From Maricaulis sp048268525 (lineage in GTDB: Bacteria > Pseudomonadota > Alphaproteobacteria > Caulobacterales > Maricaulaceae), in assembly GCF_048268525.1 (NCBI RefSeq), contig NZ_JBLWVH010000003.1, forward strand, positions 1-64,000: 64,000 bases of DNA. Reading direction: 5' to 3'. The position numbers and the translations under genes are program-made. Positions 61,484-64,000 of this stretch are shown in pieces. Within the stretch, counting starts at the first letter, position 1, and each line of letters begins with the position of its first letter. Under the pieces are notes generated by a model. That model made no database searches, was not told where the DNA came from, and saw only the letters and a list, made by a program, of their open reading frames with translations.

Positions 61484-62854
61484 TCAATTGCCGAATGAAC
61501 CGGCCGCGCCGGGGAAGACAACCGGTGTTTCCGAACCGTCCAGCGCGACCGCTGAAACACCGAAATAATAGTTGTCGATCACCACATTCTCGAGCGTGTA
61601 GCTGTCGGTGATGCCAACAAAGCGGCTCCACTGCCATTGCGGCTGGTCAGTCAGGCGCCAATACACCCGATAGCCGGCCAGATTGCTGGCTGCGTCACCT
61701 TCAGCCGCATTCCAGCTCAACGTCGTTGAGGGACGCACAGCGCCTTCAATCGTGACATTGGCGGGGAATGGCGGAGCTCCCGCCATCTGCGCCATCACAG
61801 CGACATTGAGCGCGGTCAGACGTGCAGCGTGGTCAAAGTCCACTCCGTCAATGGTGTCTCCATAGGGACGGCCATCCTCAACCCGCAAATCCTGATGCTG
61901 GCGGTCATAATGCTCGTTGGTCTCCATGATGCGGACACCGGGATAGCCGACCGCATTGAACGGGCGGTGGTGGCCGCCGCGCCCGAAACGATCGAGCCGG
62001 TAGACCATCATCACATCGAGATTGGGAATGTACTGGTCCGCCGTCCGGTCGACGAAACGGGCCAGATTGCGCGACGGGCTGTCGACCTCACCACCGGTGA
62101 AGCGTCGGCTGCGCGCTTCCTCAGGCGTCTCGACCGCGCGTGTGCCCTCGGAGAAGACGCGGGCGGTGGTATTGTTGATGACGCCATTGATACCGGCGAT
62201 ATTGCCGATCATGTCGTTGTTGAGCACGCCCTTGATCCGCCAGCCATTCTCGATGGCATGGGCGGCCACGATCTGGCCACCAAACAGGCCCTGCTCTTCG
62301 CCCGACAGGCCAGCATACATGATGGACCCGTCAAACTCATGCTGGCTGAGTACGCGGGCCGCTTCGATCACGCCGGCCATGCCGGACGCATTGTCATTGG
62401 CACCTGGGCTGTCGGAGGTGCCGTCCAGCGGGTCGGTCACGCGGCTGTCGATATCGCCTGACATCACAACATACCGGTCCGGATCAATCCGGCCGCGCTG
62501 GATAGCCACGACCGAGACAACCTCGACCGGATCAGGTATTCGCGCCGTGCCGGAGATCGTGTCGGAAACATACATGACCTCCAGACAGCCGCCGCACTCG
62601 GCGGAGATTCGTTCGAATTCCTCAAATATCCAGCGCCGGGCGGCGCCGATACCGCGACTGTCTCTCTCGGTCTCCGACAGGGTGTGGCGGGTCCCGAACC
62701 CGGCCAGGGTACGGATGTCAGCCTCGATCCGGTCTGCCGATACGGCAGCGACATGATCATGCACAGCAAGCACTTCAGACGGCGGCGCGTGTTGCTGGGC
62801 CAGTGCCGGTGTGGCCAAGAGAATGGCCATCGATGCGGCGGTCACGAACTTCAT
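61484..62854 (-). CDS. Secreted M28-family metallopeptidase with C-terminal beta domain
   Basis: A 456-residue exported protein (signal MKFVTAASMAILLATPALA) with an M28 peptidase domain (about 40-345) and a fibronectin-III-like tail (about 350-450). Zinc-site blocks: SGDIDSR (133-138), GANDNASG (151-158), LSGEEQGLFGG (184-193) and RIMETNEHYDRQHQ. The first ligand, normally His in GHxDS, is Asp134 here. M28 enzymes are aminopeptidases or carboxypeptidases; the altered ligand may mark a subfamily or changed activity. ATG 62854 has GGAGG six bases upstream. Confidence 0.85.
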   Translation of the reverse strand: MKFVTAASMAILLATPALAQQHAPPSEVLAVHDHVAAVSADRIEADIRTLAGFGTRHTLSETERDSRGIGAARRWIFEEFERISAECGGCLEVMYVSDTISGTARIPDPVEVVSVVAIQRGRIDPDRYVVMSGDIDSRVTDPLDGTSDSPGANDNASGMAGVIEAARVLSQHEFDGSIMYAGLSGEEQGLFGGQIVAAHAIENGWRIKGVLNNDMIGNIAGINGVINNTTARVFSEGTRAVETPEEARSRRFTGGEVDSPSRNLARFVDRTADQYIPNLDVMMVYRLDRFGRGGHHRPFNAVGYPGVRIMETNEHYDRQHQDLRVEDGRPYGDTIDGVDFDHAARLTALNVAVMAQMAGAPPFPANVTIEGAVRPSTTLSWNAAEGDAASNLAGYRVYWRLTDQPQWQWSRFVGITDSYTLENVVIDNYYFGVSAVALDGSETPVVFPGAAGSFGN

Positions 62855-63006
62855 GCTTCCCTCCCCGGAAATGCGTAAAATCTCTGACAGGATGATGGGC
62901 CAGACGGACTGTGGGTCAAGCACTGCCCCTGTTTTGTCCGACCAGACAGCAGAACGGCGCACCCGTCAGGGCGCGCCGTCATGCAACAATCTGCCCTGAA
63001 ACCCCG

Positions 63007-63981
63007 CTATGGCGTCAGGATCACCTTGCCAATCGCCTTGCGGCCGGACAGGGCGTTGAAGCCTTCAATAAAGTTCTCAAGCTTGTAGGTCCCGGCCACG
63101 TGCGGCTTGATCTTGCCGGCTTCGAACATCTCGAACAGCTCGTCCATGTTCTGCTTGTGGCCACCGGGTACGGACCCGGCCCAGGCCCCCCAGAACACAC
63201 CGACCACGCTGGCCATTTTGAGGAGCGGCAGGTTGAGCGGGAGTTTGGGAATCTCGCCAGCGGCAAAGCCGATGACGAGATGGCGTCCACCTGGCGCGAT
63301 ACCGCGGAAGGCGGTCTCGGCGTAGTCGCCACCGACCGGATCATAGATCACGTCGACACCCTTGCCGCCGGTCAGCTCCTTGATCCGGGCCTTCAGGTCT
63401 TCAGTCGAGTAATTGATCAGCTCGTCGGCACCGTGCGTCTTGCACACCGCCAGCTTCTCGTCGCTGGAAGCCGCCGCGATCACCTTGGCGCCCATCGCCT
63501 TGCCAAGCTCGACCGTTGCCAGGCCAACGCCGCCAGCCGCACCCAGAACCAGCAGGGTCTCGCCGGGCTTGATCTCGGCGCGCTGCTTGAGCGCGTGATA
63601 GGAGGTGCCATAAACGATGGTCAGGCCGGCCGCCGCATCAAACGGCATCGAATCCGGGATCGGCGTGACCGCAGGCGCCGGCACAACCGCCTGTTCGGCA
63701 AAGGCACCGACCGGCGTGTTGAACAACACCTTGTCTCCGACATTGAGGCCCTCGACGCCCTCACCCAGCTCCGAAATCACACCCGCGCCTTCCGTGCCCG
63801 GCACGAAGGGAAGCGGCGGTTTGAACTGGTACTGCCCGCGCACGCACAGCAGGTCGGGGAAATTCAGCCCCCCGGCCTTCACGTCGATGCGGACATGGCC
63901 CGGCTGGATGGCCGGCGCGTCGACATCCTCGACGACGAGCTGGTCCTCGGGACCGAATTCCTTGCAGACAAGTGCTTTCAT
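63007..63981 (-). CDS. Zinc-free MDR oxidoreductase, NADPH:quinone reductase-like
   Basis: A 324-residue medium-chain dehydrogenase/reductase lacking the zinc ligands. Family blocks are GGLNFPDLLCVRGQYQFKP, PFVPGTEGAGVISELG, the NADPH site VLGAAGGVGLATVELGKAMG and YDPVGGDYAETAFR. It is probably a quinone oxidoreductase or enoyl/acryloyl reductase using NADPH; the substrate is not shown. Separated from the peptidase by 152 bp and probably a separate unit. Confidence 0.9.
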   Translation of the reverse strand: MKALVCKEFGPEDQLVVEDVDAPAIQPGHVRIDVKAGGLNFPDLLCVRGQYQFKPPLPFVPGTEGAGVISELGEGVEGLNVGDKVLFNTPVGAFAEQAVVPAPAVTPIPDSMPFDAAAGLTIVYGTSYHALKQRAEIKPGETLLVLGAAGGVGLATVELGKAMGAKVIAAASSDEKLAVCKTHGADELINYSTEDLKARIKELTGGKGVDVIYDPVGGDYAETAFRGIAPGGRHLVIGFAAGEIPKLPLNLPLLKMASVVGVFWGAWAGSVPGGHKQNMDELFEMFEAGKIKPHVAGTYKLENFIEGFNALSGRKAIGKVILTP

Positions 63982-64000
63982 GGCCTTGGCCTCTCCTGTT

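Overview
The window is GC-rich bacterial chromosome with no rRNA, tRNA or CRISPR that I can see. Gene content points to an alphaproteobacterium of the Caulobacterales/Maricaulales type, probably marine and Maricaulis-like. The clues are a TonB-dependent receptor of the OMR type, the HutF/HutG route of histidine breakdown, a PccR/RamB-type glyoxylate regulator, a DUF6481 protein, a CtrA-like box and short palindromic intergenic repeats. The genus assignment is inference.

Layout. 1-1130: an accessory stretch that opens with a palindromic repeat, carries two small unknown genes, and ends in what may be the tail of a broken gene. 1159-9083 (minus): threonine catabolism (tdh, kbl) split by four other genes, plus an iodotyrosine-deiodinase-like flavoprotein. 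9100-10740: a repeat-rich patch with a membrane gene, a displaced 3' fragment of hutU and a small unknown gene. 10736-18165: the complete five-enzyme histidine utilisation set, hutU-G-H-I on minus and hutF-C on plus, around a short shared operator. 18282-19697: a divergent pair, a SnoaL-like secreted protein and a LytTR regulator. 19715-25518 (minus): a his operon led by a TrpR/YerC-like regulator, with hisD and hisB fused into one gene. 25664-29255: a sulfide/persulfide cassette (two-cysteine ArsR repressor, rhodanese, persulfide dioxygenase-like protein, SulP transporter) with matching operators. 29353-34206: acetyl-CoA synthetase and exported or membrane proteins of unknown role. 34512-39114: glyoxylate shunt (aceA, aceB) divergent from its likely regulator. 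39647-51597: a probable catabolic regulon (diiron protein, fatty acid hydroxylase, TonB receptor, serine hydrolase, GMC oxidoreductase, aldehyde dehydrogenase, SDR) whose promoter regions share the palindrome TGAAC-N3-GTTCA. 51598-63981: a response regulator, an ICL/PEP-mutase-like enzyme, a DUF6481 protein, a beta-propeller protein, a transporter plus D-aminoacylase-like pair, an HxlR regulator, a beta-helix lipoprotein, an M28 peptidase and a quinone reductase-like enzyme.

The metabolic theme is amino acid and C2 carbon use. Histidine goes to glutamate, threonine to glycine plus acetyl-CoA, and acetate to acetyl-CoA and then malate through the glyoxylate shunt. The points most worth following are the HisD-HisB fusion, the TGAAC-N3-GTTCA regulon, the deiodinase-like triad, the repeat family whose stem arms change together, and the displaced hutU end.
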